Assembly: GCA_949152475.1 (NCBI GenBank)
Contig: OX424560.1
Coordinates: 17,981,106 to 18,045,105, forward strand
Length of the DNA stretch: 64,000 nucleotides
Source of the DNA: Terebella lapidaria
Taxonomy: Eukaryota; Annelida; Polychaeta; Terebellida; Terebellidae
Reading direction: 5' to 3'
Shown here: positions 1-12,130 of the stretch, piece by piece
Layout of the letters: every line of letters begins with the position of its first letter
Numbering within the stretch: the stretch's first letter is position 1
Made by a program: the position numbers and the translations under genes
The notes under the pieces: generated by a model
The model's database searches: none
The model's input: only the letters and a program-made list of their open reading frames with translations
Told to the model about the DNA's origin: nothing

Positions 1-93
1 CTTCTCAGTGTAACTCAATCTTGATGTTGGAAAAAATGAACACTCTCCTGGTCAACTTTGGCCTCATACCGCAGCAGCAATGGGATGGAAATA

Positions 94-131
94 TAGGATA
101 AGATAGGATAGGATAGAATAGGATAGGATAG
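94..131. repeat. (GGATA)n microsatellite
   Basis: About seven near-perfect copies of a 5-bp unit, inserted inside the dispersed repeat. Confidence 0.9.
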
Positions 132-323
132 CAAATTATTCAATATATAGGTATCAACGTAGTACCAACCATGCCATAAGATGTCAAAACACCTAGAATG
201 AAACCATTCAATATGAACAAAGCCTGACCCATGTTGTAGTCGTGCAACAAGCAATGTTGACCAGAAGCGTTGATCATAAGCGTAATATTGCCACGTTGAA
301 CCCCACATTTCCATGAATTTAAT

Positions 324-339
324 GGGGGGGGGGGGGGGG
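324..339. repeat. Poly-G tract
   Basis: An uninterrupted run of sixteen G lies inside the dispersed repeat at 41-470. The matching position of the second copy (near 4310) has no such run. Confidence 0.9.
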
Positions 340-470
340 TTCGCTAAAAGCTCTGCGCCAACTTGATATCCCCGTTGGGGTTATGACGTTGATGAATGAT
401 ACCATGACGAAATATCAGACTGCACTCTTTGTGGCACGCACGTATGAATGCAGTATTACACTGTACTGGG

Positions 471-1563
471 ATGTAATGGAGGCGAGTAAAATTTTTAATG
501 GGAGCATCCCCTGTTCCAGCTATCAAAAAGTGCAAGCTTTTTGGATACTTATTCATTCCAAGTATTTTGAGATATATACATTACATATTCTAATGGAATC
601 AACTAAGTACTTTCCTATGAGTGAATTGTGAACTGATTGAACAAGCGAACGCCTAAATGTATTAACTGAAAGAAAGGCGACTGTTACTTCGCATCTGAGT
701 TTGCAACAGGGACATCTGCAACAGATGCATTGGAAGTGATGATTGAGCTAGCGCCAGTGCTGTAATGAGCAAAGTTCTGGTCGAACGGAGATAATGAGCG
801 GCCTATATTTACCAATATTCAGACTAAAACTAGGATATGCCCAGGAAGTTTGACACCATAATGAGGTTCAATTTATCTGTATTGCTAAGACATTTGTGTC
901 AACAAATATACGTGATATTTATTGGTATAGACGGATTCATGACTGTTAAAGCTATAATCACTTTTAGAATTGACAAAATTTATTCATTCTGCGGTAGCTT
1001 TATTTTGTCTATAGAATGAGATATCGTACAAATTTGGGTCTGAAAATGTGTATTACGTGCCTAAATTGAGTTGCCAAATCAAGATTCAAATCATTTTTTT
1101 CCTCAAAGCGGAACGCCTTGCGAGCGATTTCTAGACACAGTCTCATGACGTCATTGGTATTTGTGTAGATACTGTGGCAACCGGCAATGTAGGCAGGCCG
1201 ATCATTATCTATCCACTCTTTTCATGCTCGATTAACGGCAATTAGTGTCTGTTGTCAAACTGTGCATATTTTCTATATATTCCTGACTCTCTCGAGATGT
1301 AGTTTCAATTTTGCGTGACAAACAAGAACGCTAAATTTGGCTGATTTTAAAATTGATTCCAACTTTAAGACTATGCAATGTATATGTGCATGGCAACTTC
1401 CATGACATCGGAGGGAACAAGCTAGACCAGCACACAGATAGACGTATATAAGCTGATTCCCCCAGGGGTACAGGTTACACTATTTTGGAGAAGACTGCTG
1501 TTCACTACATGAAACTGTTGGCTAAATGTGTACTGGAGAGTCAAACGAAGTGTCCGTTAGAGC
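471..1563. other. No gene or recognised element
   Basis: Only short unrelated open stretches occur on both strands. I see no repeat match elsewhere in the window and no convincing exon. Confidence 0.5.
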
Positions 1564-1985
1564 TTAGAAAATGGAATTAGGCGCGAAGGTCTTTGACGGA
1601 CTACTTAACTGTCGGACTGTTCCTGCATCGGAAATGAAGTGGAAGCAAATATTGCTGGAAATTTGGACATGGAAAATTGCTATGCCGACCTCACAGGGTT
1701 GAACGCTAGTGCCCACAATGACCCACACTTTAACTGAGCCAATGTAAAGGCACCCGTCCTCTGACACTGAGGTCAAAGTGTGATCCATCATCCGACAGAA
1801 AACGTCAGTATGCGGGAATGTTATTTGACGGATAGGCGTCCTGTCTTGGTTTTCTGCTCTGTCGTTCTGAGAGTTCCATAACCGTGACTGGTGTTGGATT
1901 ACCAGGGGTAAAATTTGACATATTGACAGATTTCGCTCTACGTTGCTGTGTTTCATGATCCATGAATTTTGGGACACGATTCGTT
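1564..1985 (-). repeat. R1 family repeat, reverse orientation
   Basis: Read on the minus strand this carries the R1 core (a GATCACACTTTGACCTCAG-like block), followed by blocks about a TCCGATACAGGAACAG-like motif and a GTCCGTCAAAGACCT-like motif, in the order seen in other R1 copies. It leaves a 137-codon open stretch on the minus strand. Its peptide is only the translation of the repeat and is not kept intact in other copies, so I do not call it a gene. Confidence 0.65.
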
Positions 1986-2239
1986 CAGGAAGAAAACAAA
2001 AATCTGATGAACTGCTCAGCTCAAATGTGAAATTCCCAATTTTGTGAATTGTGTTGTTGTCATAAATAATATACGGCGACAGGCAAGTCTATGAAGCATA
2101 TTACACCACGGAAAAGCAATGATATTCAGAATATTGTCAGACCCAAATATTTTATGATTGCTGGGATGTATTGTAAAATGTAAAACAGTACAGAATAACT
2201 CCTATGCTCACTGTGAAGAGTCTGGATTCATCTTAGTAT

Positions 2240-2460
2240 TATTGTCTTTTGTCGTTACTACAGTAATAAGTAATACAAGCATAATAATACTGTTCACAAC
2301 ATGAGTGAGATGTGATGTGTCGATCCAATAAAATCTGATTTTGTTTGAGCAATGAACAAAACCCTCGAACGTTTGTTTGGACACTGGCGCCCGAGTGCAA
2401 ACAGGATCGCGATGTGTAGAGAGAGGCTACCGCAACTTGCAGCATGTAGTCGCTACCATG
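2240..2460 (-). repeat. R3 family repeat, reverse orientation
   Basis: It shares the ACCCTCGAACGTTTGTTT-like block and the following CACTGG block with 18,180-18,400 and its copies. Diverged. Confidence 0.5.
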
Positions 2461-2705
2461 ACACTGTAATTTGTGGCATGTAGTTTTGGCTCCGATAGGA
2501 TTATAAAGTGTTCCATACTGGCACAGTGGACATGTCGAAGTGTGGTGAATTCAGTCCTTTTATGTTGCCATGCCAGGATTGACAGTTTGTGTTCATGGAT
2601 CTTCTTTCAGGGTTAATTTCGCACTGCGTGTATTATGTTGAATATTATACATTCTCTAGGATATGCACATAGTAAAAATCATTTGCCAATATTATGTGCA
2701 TAACA

Positions 2706-2945
2706 TGGGATTAGTTTCGGATTTCTAAATTATTTTCATAGGTTGTTGGGCAGTTGTATACTAATTCCATCAGGTTTACAGTAGAAACAACTACATTTAA
2801 CACACTGTCTGCCCCTGATGACGCCAGTGTGTCTTTGGATAAACTATTTGGTTGGGCTTTGTTTCTATTGCAAAATGTTGTTCTTTACGTTTCTTATTGG
2901 CATCATCAAAATCTGATTGTATTGGTGGTAATAGATTGATACTTA
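2706..2945 (+). repeat. R2 family repeat, longest copy
   Basis: This is the longest copy of a short dispersed family. Shared blocks with 5570-5660, 17,125-17,275 and 33,320-33,520 include CATAGGTTGTTGGGCA, CCATCAGGTKTACAGTA, CTGATGACGCCAGTGTG and GGTAATAGATTGATACTT. Length (150-240 bp) and lack of coding sequence suggest a SINE or MITE. Confidence 0.65.
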
Positions 2946-3129
2946 CATCTAATCAGTTTTCGGCGGATTTTTTTTTGTTTTTCAATATGTTTAATGTTTT
3001 ATCCATATTTGAACAATTGCAAATTGTTTGCTATTTGAACACGAAAGGTAAATAATTCAAGCAATATTTAGCTGAATGGATAGATGGGAATATAAAATGG
3101 GAAATAGATATGGGGTAGATAAGAGAGAG

Positions 3130-3290
3130 GGTATGGAGCGAGTGATGCGGACTAGTACAACAATGACCTCGTGTTTTCTGTCGGGAACCAAGTGTGGCTT
3201 GCCTAAAAGCCTCGTGTAAACTTATACCTCCCCGGGGGCGACATCTGCGGCACAGTGACAAAGTTTTATGCGAGTTACTCTCTGCTCTCA
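3130..3290 (-). repeat. R3-like fragment, reverse orientation
   Basis: The AAGCCTCGTGTAAAC block followed by a CC-rich block appears on the opposite strand at 38,690-38,755. Diverged fragment. Confidence 0.35.
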
Positions 3291-3299
3291 CGCTCACGT

Positions 3300-4162
3300 A
3301 CAATAATCTAAGGTGAAACTTCGTTGGCTTGTGTCAAAACGCATCAACGTCTTCTGTATCAAAAAAAAAGAATTGAGTAGAATTAAGATTGAAGGAGGAG
3401 GGTGAAAGATTTTCCGCTATCTGCTCTGATGCTATTGCCTGTGAGTTCGGTTATTCCCTTGAATCACGTATTTTCAGGATTGGAGACCACCAGTTGAGAC
3501 AATATAAACATGGACCAGACCAGCCAGGTATATAAATACAAATGAGTTATTGCAAACACGACAGTTACGTATTGGCACTCTTGCAGTTACCGACAATGTA
3601 TGTCTTTCAAGCCTTACTAATTAATGTCGAGTGAGAAAGTTAAAATTTGGTAGTTTATTACTTCTCTCTATTCTGACTTATTGCTTAGTCGTGTTCAAAA
3701 CGTTATTTGCCAATTGAGACTAACAATATTTTCTCACAAAGCACTTGTGAGAAAAACATTCGTCCTGAGGTAACACGAATTTTGATTAGGAGCACCAGAG
3801 CTTGGAAGATGGCAAAATCATTAAATGCTTCCGATCATATTTTATTGGAATGTCTGGATGCCTGGATCAATAACAGATGACATAATGACATGAAATGGAC
3901 TACATACTGACATGGAAAATGCATTACTCGACTAGTAACGACAAGAAAGAATTTACAGTAGATCATCAACGCCCAACAGATTCCAGGATAACTTACCACC
4001 ACTTACCACCTCTCCATGTGGCAGTACTTCAACGTTAGTGGTCTGTCGCTGATTTACCCTGTGTCTACACATCATATGATCTGCAAAGTGTATTAATCGA
4101 TTTCATTTCATGAATGTAGCAATTTGTTACAATAGAAACACCCAAGGACTTCCATAAACTCT
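3300..4162. other. No gene or recognised element
   Basis: AT-rich sequence without a convincing exon, RNA gene or repeat match within the window. Confidence 0.5.
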
Positions 4163-4450
4163 CAATCTGGCCTGATACTTCAGCAACAATAAGACAGTCA
4201 GCAGAAGCAGTCATGCACCAAGCAATAATGGCAATACACTGTGGCTGGTCATAAATGTAATATTATCACATTGACCTCTACATCCACATTTCCATGGATT
4301 TGCTGTGGATTCGCTAAAAGTCCTGCGCCAACTTGATACTCCCACTGGGGTTATCACGGTGGTGAATGACATCATGATGATTTGTCAGACTCGGCACACA
4401 TGGCCTCGTGCATGTACATATAGAAGTTTACATTATGTCAGAATGCAATG
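4163..4450 (+). repeat. Dispersed repeat, copy 2 of a direct pair
   Basis: Diverged second copy of the repeat at 41-470, lacking both the GGATA microsatellite and the poly-G run. Confidence 0.6.
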
Positions 4451-5219
4451 AATGTGAGTAGATTCCAGACTAGGGAAGTTGTTAGTTTGTTCTTTCGATC
4501 GAATAGTCCGTTCACTATCCATCTATTCCATGTATTTTAACATGCAGCAATTTGTAGTTCAGAACAATATCCCAAATCTATGGCGAATAACTACCAAATG
4601 ATTACATTTCTAATCTACTCAACCATCAGGCAAAATGTGATACGAATTACCCAGTGAACGCCAATTAGCTTCAACCTACAAGAACGTCACTGTTATTACA
4701 CAAAATAGTAACCTTCTAAAATGGGTTATGCAGCAGAATCCAGACAAAAAAAGGTTTTATTGGGACCATTTGATCATTGACACTTCACAGCTCACAGTCG
4801 TTGAAAACAGTATATGTTGCTTGTTTTAATTCACATTGAAGTAATTCCTGGGGACATGACAAAACAAATGTTGTAATGAAAACCCAGACTTTCTACAACG
4901 TCGAACTTTGAGCAGTGCATAAAATTCAGGAGACGTGATACACACTTATGTTTTATTAGTCTAATGGCATTTTAAAAAGAAAATAGATTTGTGTATTCAC
5001 AAACTAAAGATAAAATACTACCCAGTTAACATTCGGAGAGAATACCAAATCATGGGTTGGGTTTGTATTTTTTACATCTATGTATATGATATTGGTAACT
5101 TCTGCAAATCCCAGAACTATTCCGAACAATAAACCATGGTACATGCGAACTCTCCATCAATTGAACGCGAAAAAAAGAGCCAAATGCACAAAATCCAATG
5201 ATAACATGACAACATAAAA
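4451..5219. other. No gene or recognised element
   Basis: Only short stop-bounded stretches on both strands. No repeat match identified. Confidence 0.45.
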
Positions 5220-5500
5220 TAAGGACTCGGCACCTCGCATATACATCGACATGGCTACTTACCCAACATAGAACAAATCATGACCCTCTTAGTGACATGA
5301 GGAGACTAGAAGCTACAAGATACGGCAGCCTGTCTCCGAACAGCACTGTCCAGTTTGGGTGACACATAAGCGGGTAAACAAGCCTTAAAGGATTTTCGTT
5401 CATTATTCGGCCAAAATTAGGTTTAATTGGGCCCATGTGAAACAATGCCATATCACATCTCACGACTGATTTAAACATTATATTTTGCTTGTATCAATCC
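5220..5500 (+). repeat. R3 family repeat
   Basis: Shares the order of blocks (aCGGyagc, ctctcyGAA, GGTTTAATTGG, CATATCACATCTCAC) with 12,920-13,090 and 31,120-31,290. Heavily diverged. Confidence 0.45.
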
Positions 5501-5569
5501 ACATTGTATCCAGACTTTTTACCCAGTAGCCTGTTGGTTTTTGATTACGTACTTATGCCATACATCTAT

Positions 5570-5660
5570 TCCACGGGGTTTGTTTCGGATTCCCAAATTG
5601 TTTTCATAGGTTGTTGGGCATGTGTATACCAATTCCACCAGGTGTACAGTAGAAACATCA
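5570..5660 (+). repeat. R2 family fragment
   Basis: Matches the first part of the 2706-2945 copy (CATAGGTTGTTGGGCA, then CCACCAGGTGTACAGTAGAA). Confidence 0.55.
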
Positions 5661-5859
5661 GTAGAAATCAGTAGATAAAATGTTGGGTATTCTATCTATG
5701 TATGATATTTATGACTAAGATAGAGATTGAAAACAACGGATACGAAATTGGAAATTTTACATTTGAGCTGAACAGTTCATTACGGTAAAAGGCTTTTTCT
5801 TCTGCATGGATCGTGTTCAGATATTCATGGTTCAAGAAGCACAGCGACGTAGCACCATG

Positions 5860-6600
5860 TCAACTTTAACCCAAGGCACTCAGCATAAGTCGGGGTGAGA
5901 CTAAGAATGGCAAAACACAGACACGAGACAGAACGCCCATTCATCACACTACGTTACCGCATATTGACGGTTCCCGTTGGATGATCGAGCACACTTTGAC
6001 CTCAGTGTGAGAGGACGAGTGCCTGTACATTGGCTCAGTTAAGGCAACTCTTGTTGCCACTCAGTCTTGTTTTCTATACAGAGGACCACATTGGAAGAAA
6101 GTGTTTTTACTCATACTTTTATGTGCTATCCTCGGTGATTGTTATACATGTCATTTCACTTGTATAATTTTTACCCAAATAAATCAAATCAAATCAAAAA
6201 GGCGTGTGTCATTGTCATGGTGGACACTACCATTCACCCCCGTAAGACCTGCAGAGCAATATTTCCATGTAAAGTTTCCGGTTCAATGTGTATCCACCGC
6301 ATTCCCGATACAGGGACAGTCTGACAGTTTTGTAGTCCATCAAAGACCTTGGCACTGAATTCAATTTGTTCCCCCCAGAAAAGAAGTAATTCGGCATCTA
6401 AACGATTTTGGGGTGAAGCAATCTTGTGCCCTCCCGTAGAGGAAACCATCTCCGAGGGTAATCATTGTTTGACTCTCTTCTCGATTTTAACCCCTCAATG
6501 TCATAAATTGAGCACCAGTCTCCTTCTCAGAATAAGTCTTGTGCTCTGTTTTCAAGAGTCAAACGGTCATCATAGCATGGGTTATCAATGAAGAGAGTTG
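5860..6600 (+). repeat. R1 family repeat, long copy split by a LINE tail
   Basis: Among the most complete R1 copies: GATCGAGCACACTTTGACC, then CATTGGCTCAGTTAAGG, then after an insertion the spaced blocks GATACAGGGACAGTCTGACA, TAGTCCATCAAAGACCTTGG, CCTCCCGTAGAGGA and TGTTTGACTCTCTTCTCGAT. The insertion at 6046-6198 splits it. Confidence 0.7.
6046..6198 (+). mobile_element. 5'-truncated LINE 3' end with TSD
   Basis: A 153-bp insertion into an R1 repeat. It ends in ACCCAAATAAATCAAATC followed by further ATCAA units, a tandem tail typical of non-LTR retrotransposons of the CR1/L2/jockey type in marine invertebrates. The 5-bp sequence AAGGC flanks it on both sides (6041-6045 and 6199-6203). Only 3' UTR-like sequence remains, with no reverse transcriptase. 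A related short tail is at 52,685-52,735. Confidence 0.6.
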
Positions 6601-6784
6601 TTTGAGAAACTGCGATGGGTTTTATTTATCAAAATAGCTTTGATTGGAATAAGAATATAAGACGATTTAGTTAGCTTTTCTTGTTTACCTTCCTATTCAT
6701 CCACGGCAAATCGTAATTGTATATGCTATGATTACTAACAGTAATAGTAAATCTAGAACATGATGTGTTATATGTTCAAGACAG

Positions 6785-6930
6785 TACCCATTATTGCTGA
6801 CGTCATTTTGCTGCCCCCATTTGAGGACAGCTCAGTAAATATCACAATCACCCACCAAATGAATCTAGTTTCCTAGCAAATGTGTTTTGTAACCAATGTT
6901 TATGGTCATTGGTTTTAGTCGCATGTGACA
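6785..6930 (+). repeat. R4 family repeat
   Basis: Blocks GCTGACGTCA, GCTGCCCYCATT and CAAATGTGTTTTRTAA recur in order at 19,970-20,110, 24,705-24,840, 29,890-30,020, 33,565-33,690 and, reversed, 14,690-14,800. Confidence 0.55.
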
Positions 6931-7189
6931 CAGTTTATATTTACTGTGATTTTTTTTTGCGAAATATTGCTGGATAAGGCACTCCTTCGGCAACTACGGA
7001 GAGAACAAGGAAAGTTTCTGCACGCCACAGGCACAGGATCAAATGGTAATTATGGCATTTGAAATTTAATTTATTGTCCATGTCATTGATGTAATTTATG
7101 TCATTTATTGTCCATGTCATTGACACTCGAGCTCCCACCATAGTGAAACAAAACCACACCAGGAGACCCATCTATGACACTACATACTG

Positions 7190-7560
7190 AAGAATGAAGT
7201 ACTTTGTTAGCACAGTTTGAACTCAGTGTCAGTGTACTGGGTTCCTCAAATTGAGCCGAGTATAGCATGGGTCTCAACCTTTAGCCCTGTACAAAATTTG
7301 AGGTTAGATTTTGATGCAAAGTATGAGACACATTTTGCGTCCACTTCAATTCCGATACGGGAACAGTTCAACGTTTTTAAGTCCGTCAAAGACATGGCAC
7401 TATATTGAATTTGATCCATTCAGGAGACGCAGTAACTCTACATTTAAACGATTTGGGGATTTCCGGGGACGGAAGTATCTCTAAGGGGACTATTCTACTT
7501 CTTTCCTTAACCTCACCGCCATAAATCAGATGCTGGTCTCGCCATGGAAAACTTCGTCAT
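7190..7560 (+). repeat. R1 family repeat, diverged
   Basis: Retains TTTGAACTCAGTGTCAGTG, then CCGATACGGGAACAGTTCA, GTCCGTCAAAGACATGGCAC and CATTTAAACGATTTGGGG blocks in R1 order. Confidence 0.6.
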
Positions 7561-7679
7561 CAGCCATACTGCTGATATCGAGAAAACAACAAGAAAATGC
7601 AGCAAACTGCGGAAGACGACATTAGAGCACATCATCAGCACCACGACAGCTGAATATATCTTACACAACGTAAGGCCTA

Positions 7680-7731
7680 CCCTCCCCCCCCCCCCCAAAA
7701 AAAAAAAAAAAAGAAAGAAAGAAGAAGCCAT
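7680..7731. repeat. Poly-C / poly-A low-complexity tract
   Basis: A run of C is followed directly by a run of A and GAAA units. Confidence 0.9.
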
Positions 7732-7739
7732 AATTTCAT

Positions 7740-8750
7740 CCCCTATGTGATTCCAATTAATCTCCGTATACTAGGATGAAAAACATGGCCTACTTCATTC
7801 ATATTACTAATAAGTAAACATTTTTTTAAAAATCGATCAATGGAACAGATATGCCTGCTAAAATGATATGGAACCTCATTAAAATATCCTCAAAACATTG
7901 GAAACTATGAGGAATATTTGCATCTGATAACATCAGATATAGCCTAACACATGCCTTTACTGGGCAAATTAAAATACCAGTTAAGAATAAAAAGACTTCG
8001 CAATCCAGCACAGAAAACCAGCTTAATTGTCATGTTATAAAATACGTCAAATTACGGTAAATGTAGCCGTGGCATCGCAGACGAATCGCTGTGTTTACTT
8101 CATAACGCCAAAAAGTCCACACGCAGATGCCCACATGCATGTATGCATACATGAATTGCTGAACAGAAATTGTGTTTCAAAATACGCGTCATTGTGGTAA
8201 AATTTGCTTTGCATTCTGGGAACGTCAATTTCCATCGGCTCCGCCATTTTGGGACGTTTTTCGATAATTTGAACATTTACGTTATTTTCTCAAACCTAGC
8301 ACATCGATTCATGCCTCATATATCTGTGGAATAGTCAAAGTTTCCCATCAATTCGAGAGATTTTATGTCAAGGACAAAGAAAATTCTCATTTGAAGTAGG
8401 TATCTAAACGTTTACATGCCAAAACGTGTGTCGATAGGTTGGCATGAAACCTCCATGAAAAAGTCAGCACATAGACATGTAGAGGGTTGGGGGCTTTGCC
8501 CCCAACGCTCTAATGTCAAAAATAAACGAACAATAATTCGTGCATTAAATTATGTGATATTGCAGATGTATACCTCATATGATACCACATTACCATATCG
8601 TGCATTATCGCCAAGAATATTTATGAGATTTCCCTCCAGATCTCCACCTATGCTTAGAATATATCAACGATACACACTCTTAGTATATTTGTGTTTCATT
8701 GAAATTGGAATTTTTACACTCGTCTCAACCGTGATAGTTCATTACTGTTA
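7740..8750. other. No gene; possible old repeat around 8190-8510
   Basis: The stretch contains CTCCGCCATTTTGGGACG and a small self-complementary block, TTGGGGGCTTTGCCCCCAA, at about 8488-8506. Both resemble parts of interspersed repeats, but I find no second copy in this window. The open stretch at 8416-8751 (111 codons) crosses this repeat-like DNA and has no recognisable domain. Confidence 0.35.
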
Positions 8751-8752
8751 AA

Positions 8753-9902
8753 CACCCTGCCAAATGGCATAGAGCGTTGTCCGGCCTAGTTCTTTTATTT
8801 AGGATTCAGGTCATGTTGTTGTCAACGCTGTAATGCTAACATTTTGGCAGCTGATGCCGACACATGGGGAGTAAAATAATTTTTCTGTGAAATACTGACC
8901 TTATTACCTTAGATCGGGGATTCGATGCAGTGTACGAGATACCAATGGACAAGTCTGTAATGTCCAATTATCCATAGGAGACTAATTTGTTCAGAAATAG
9001 GCCCTCGCTCACAGATGTGGTCCACAAATATGTAGTGTTCAAACATTGATCACAATTTTCTCACAACTTATGACCCATGTACAGCAACACTGTATCAACT
9101 GAAGGTTTGAAATACTTCAAACTTCAATTGTGAGCAATATAAAGGTCCAACGTCATCTAAATATTGCTCGAATAATTTGTTAGTGAATCGCTTGTGGCGT
9201 GTCAACGCTCTAAGGACATGGTGTACGCTCTAAAGCTGCCCGATCGAAGTTAACAGTCTGGATTTGCTTGCAGTAGTGGGTAGTCTTTGGGTGGAATATC
9301 CAAAACGGGTTCATGGAAACTTCACATAAAGCGCTTCAGAAAATGGTTATTGTTCATCAAAACAACCAAAAGACATTCTCAAATTTCCTGAAGAAGGTCT
9401 ATGTAACTTAGACCAGGCAGCGTCAGAGCGTAGACCATGTCCTTTGAGCGTTGACACGCCACAAGCATTACAATTATAAATTATTAGAGCCCTATTCAGA
9501 TGACGCTGTGCCTTTATATTGCTCACAATTGAAGTTTAGAGCATTTGAAACCTCCAGTTCATACAGTGTTGCTGTATGTGGGCTGTAAGTAGCGAATACA
9601 TTGTGATCAATCTTTGGACACTACATATTTGTGGGCCACATTCGTGGGCGAGGGCCTATTTCTTAACAAATCAGACTCCAAAGGATAATTGGACAGCACA
9701 GGATTGTACATTGGTGTCTCGTACACTGCATCGAAAACTCGTTCTAAAGTAATATGGTCAGTATTTTACAGAGACAATATTTTACTCACCATGTGTCGTA
9801 ATCAGTTCAGAAAAAGCTAGCCTTACAGCGTTGACAATAACATGACCTGACCCTAAACAAAAGAACTAGGTCGGTCAACGCTCTATTCCATTTGGTAGGG
9901 TG
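8753..9902. mobile_element. Foldback element with ~480-bp inverted arms
   Basis: The left arm (about 8753-9240) and right arm (about 9415-9902) are inverted copies of each other almost throughout. Termini read CACCCTGCCAAATGG and its diverged complement CCATTTGGTAGGGTG. Matching inner blocks include GTGTCAACGCTC, ATTGCTCACAATTGAAG-like and TACAGCAACACTGTATSAACT. A spacer of about 170 bp separates the arms. There is no coding region, so it would be non-autonomous. I could not define a clear target duplication beyond a few A residues. Confidence 0.8.
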
Positions 9903-10080
9903 AAAAGGCACCCGCTGTCATAACCTTTTCGGATCAGCAACTAAAACCAACAACACTGCACACTTTGATGTAAAGAGCCGAGACAAGACGTCAGTCGTTG
10001 GATGATCGAACACACTTTGACCTCAATGGCAATGAGCATGTGTCAGCACATTGACTCGGTTATAACGTAGGTCTGTACGA
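9903..10080 (+). repeat. R1 family fragment
   Basis: Contains GATGATCGAACACACTTTGA and a CACATTGACTCGGTTA block. It begins right after the foldback element. Confidence 0.55.
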
Positions 10081-10179
10081 ATTTCATTTTGAGAAACTTA
10101 TCATCGAAGTCGGACCAAAGAATCGAAGCCACTCCATCTTTTAAAATGTTTATGAAACATGTGAAAACTTACCAACATA

Positions 10180-11290
10180 ACATATTGGTGCGATATAAAA
10201 TAGGTAGACTGTATGTTTTTTCATGTGTTTATATGAGACTGTATTAATATTTATTGATGTCAGTATCAAGTCAACATTATATTCACCCCGCCTCGGGAAT
10301 ACAATATATCAGTATATTTCTGGTGAATATGGTTCTACAATCGGGTTGGTTGCACTGAACTGGGGGATCCCACTGGAAGCCTCCCAGTATATACGTAGCT
10401 TCCATACGCACGCACAGATTCCCTCGGAGGTATTTTATTCAAATGTAAGAATGTATATCAAAATGAATGTTAGATGCATTTGTTTTGTATCATTATAACA
10501 GGCGTTCAATACAAATGTGCACAGTCTATCCATATGGAAAGGAATTATTTCCATTGAATTTGACTTGTGCCTCTTAGCTTACAGCTGGTCTCAAATTTGT
10601 CTATGTTTCAGTATTAAATTGAAACTGTGTCAAGGACAGGTGGATTTGTTACACACGTGACATGTATATTGGTGGATCACTGCATGAATCCACCCTACGA
10701 AAACAGTCGTTAGTGCTTCACTCGTACCAATTCCTCGTCCCTACTTTGAAATTGCTTATTCTGTTCACTGTGTCTTTCATCAGATCGTTAGGTACCAAAG
10801 GTATCCACTGGTGATTTCGATGTTAATCCTGGTTATTCGCGCTCAGAACCCCACCCCTGCAAATTCAACAGCTTTGGTCAACGAACTACATTGTTGACCG
10901 GATTACACCTCATTCCCGCCAAGACCAGAAAAGCGTAACAATGAGCAACATATTGTACATGTAATACTACGCAATTGCGCAATGTTGTTGATTCTCATGT
11001 ATTCTGCAGAGTATTGATCAACAGTGTGAAAGGCATTTCGGTTAAAAAGTTATTTGTTCATGAACCTGATTGTGTATTTTAGTACAATGATATCCGGTTT
11101 CCTCAGTGTTATCCAAACTGTGTATCAGATTGGATACCGGATCGATAAACTTCCAAGACATTCAGTGCGTCTAACAAGCCAATGCATCTTACCACTGTTC
11201 AGTGAACTCTCATGCTTGAATTCCCACTACCATGTTTATGGCGATGGCGTGAGTAAGGTGCGGTATTCGACTTTCACCATGGTGATCTAA
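10180..11290 (-). repeat. Inverted, diverged fragment of the 5-kb unit
   Basis: Read on the minus strand this follows the first ~1.2 kb of the tandem unit at 15.8-31 kb. It includes the blocks around GGATTACACC, CTGCAAATTCAAC-type and GATACCGGATCGAT-type sequence. At 11,200-11,280 it matches unit B rather than the palindrome present in units A and C, so the B-like state is probably ancestral. Confidence 0.55.
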
Positions 11291-11433
11291 CCCCCCTCAT
11301 TGGCTAGATAGGCCCCTAGCACCAACTCAAACATACCATAGCTCACTAATGTGCTCATAGCGCACCTGCTCATAGCGCACCTTAAACGATGGCGTAGGTG
11401 GGATTGTTCGAGTTTTTTGCAGTTGTAATCTTG

Positions 11434-11558
11434 GGCCCAAGTATCATACACTGCGCCTTAATACTACTCGTCCACTAAATGAATGCCATTTAATCCGTCT
11501 GTCACCTTTTTAATCCTTATTGAATATAGAAGAAGGCGCAGTGTATGATACTTGGGCC
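11434..11558. mobile_element. 125-bp MITE, 26-bp TIRs, 8-bp TSD (hAT-like)
   Basis: The termini are perfect 26-bp inverted repeats starting GGCCCAAGTATCATACAC and ending with its complement. The 8-bp sequence TAATCTTG flanks the element on both sides (11,426-11,433 and 11,559-11,566). An 8-bp duplication is the mark of hAT and P superfamilies. The short interior is non-coding. Perfect arms and perfect TSD suggest a young insertion. Confidence 0.9.
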
Positions 11559-11849
11559 TAATCTTGTATGGCTGCACAAATAGCATTCGGGTGTGTTATA
11601 GATGTAGTTATAACAATACATAATCACTCTATGACTCCCACCCATCACACTAATTACCACACACTAATGTTCTTTTGAACGATTGATTTATTTGGTATAA
11701 AAGAAGGTAAATTGAATACATCATATAACAGTTGTAAAATACAATGCTAAAAGTGTAGAATATTGTACCGGTATTATGCCGAGGATTACTAAAAAAATGT
11801 CCAATAAGGGACTTGTTTCCGTTGAGGTTCTCATGAGAAAAATATAAAA

Positions 11850-12130
11850 ATGTGGGATGATCGAGCACACTTTGATCCTAATGTCAGAGGACGAATGGAC
11901 GTACATTGGCGGGGTTGCAGCATGGGTTTGTGCACTTGGTAATATTTCCAGGAGATATTTGAGTCACAAATCGCATACACTTCATTTCCGATACAGGAAC
12001 AGTTATGAAGGGGGTATCTCTAGGGGGAACACGCTGTTTGACCCTCTACTCCGTTTCGCTGTAATAGATTAAATGCTGGCACCGTTTCCAAATAAGTCCT
12101 ACTCTATGCTTTTCACGAATTGAAGCATCC
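11850..12130 (+). repeat. R1 family repeat
   Basis: GATGATCGAGCACACTTTGA is followed by GTACATTGGC, TTTCCGATACAGGAACAG, and TGTTTGACCCTCTACTC blocks. Confidence 0.6.

Larger units (their letters stand above)
41..470 (+). repeat. Dispersed repeat, copy 1 of a direct pair
   Basis: This stretch aligns by eye with 4163-4450: the same run of short blocks (tttccatg, ttcgctaaaag, gcgccaacttgata, a tggggttat block, aatgacatcatga-like) occurs in the same order and orientation. Copy 1 is interrupted by a GGATA microsatellite and a poly-G tract that copy 2 lacks. No coding potential is conserved between the copies, so this is an interspersed repeat of unknown class. Confidence 0.6.

Noticed and set aside
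94-131. Telomere-like GGATA repeat
   Set aside because: Short, interrupted and inside a dispersed repeat; an ordinary microsatellite.
1564-1977. 137-codon minus-strand frame as a gene
   Set aside because: Lies wholly in an R1 repeat and is not kept open across other copies.
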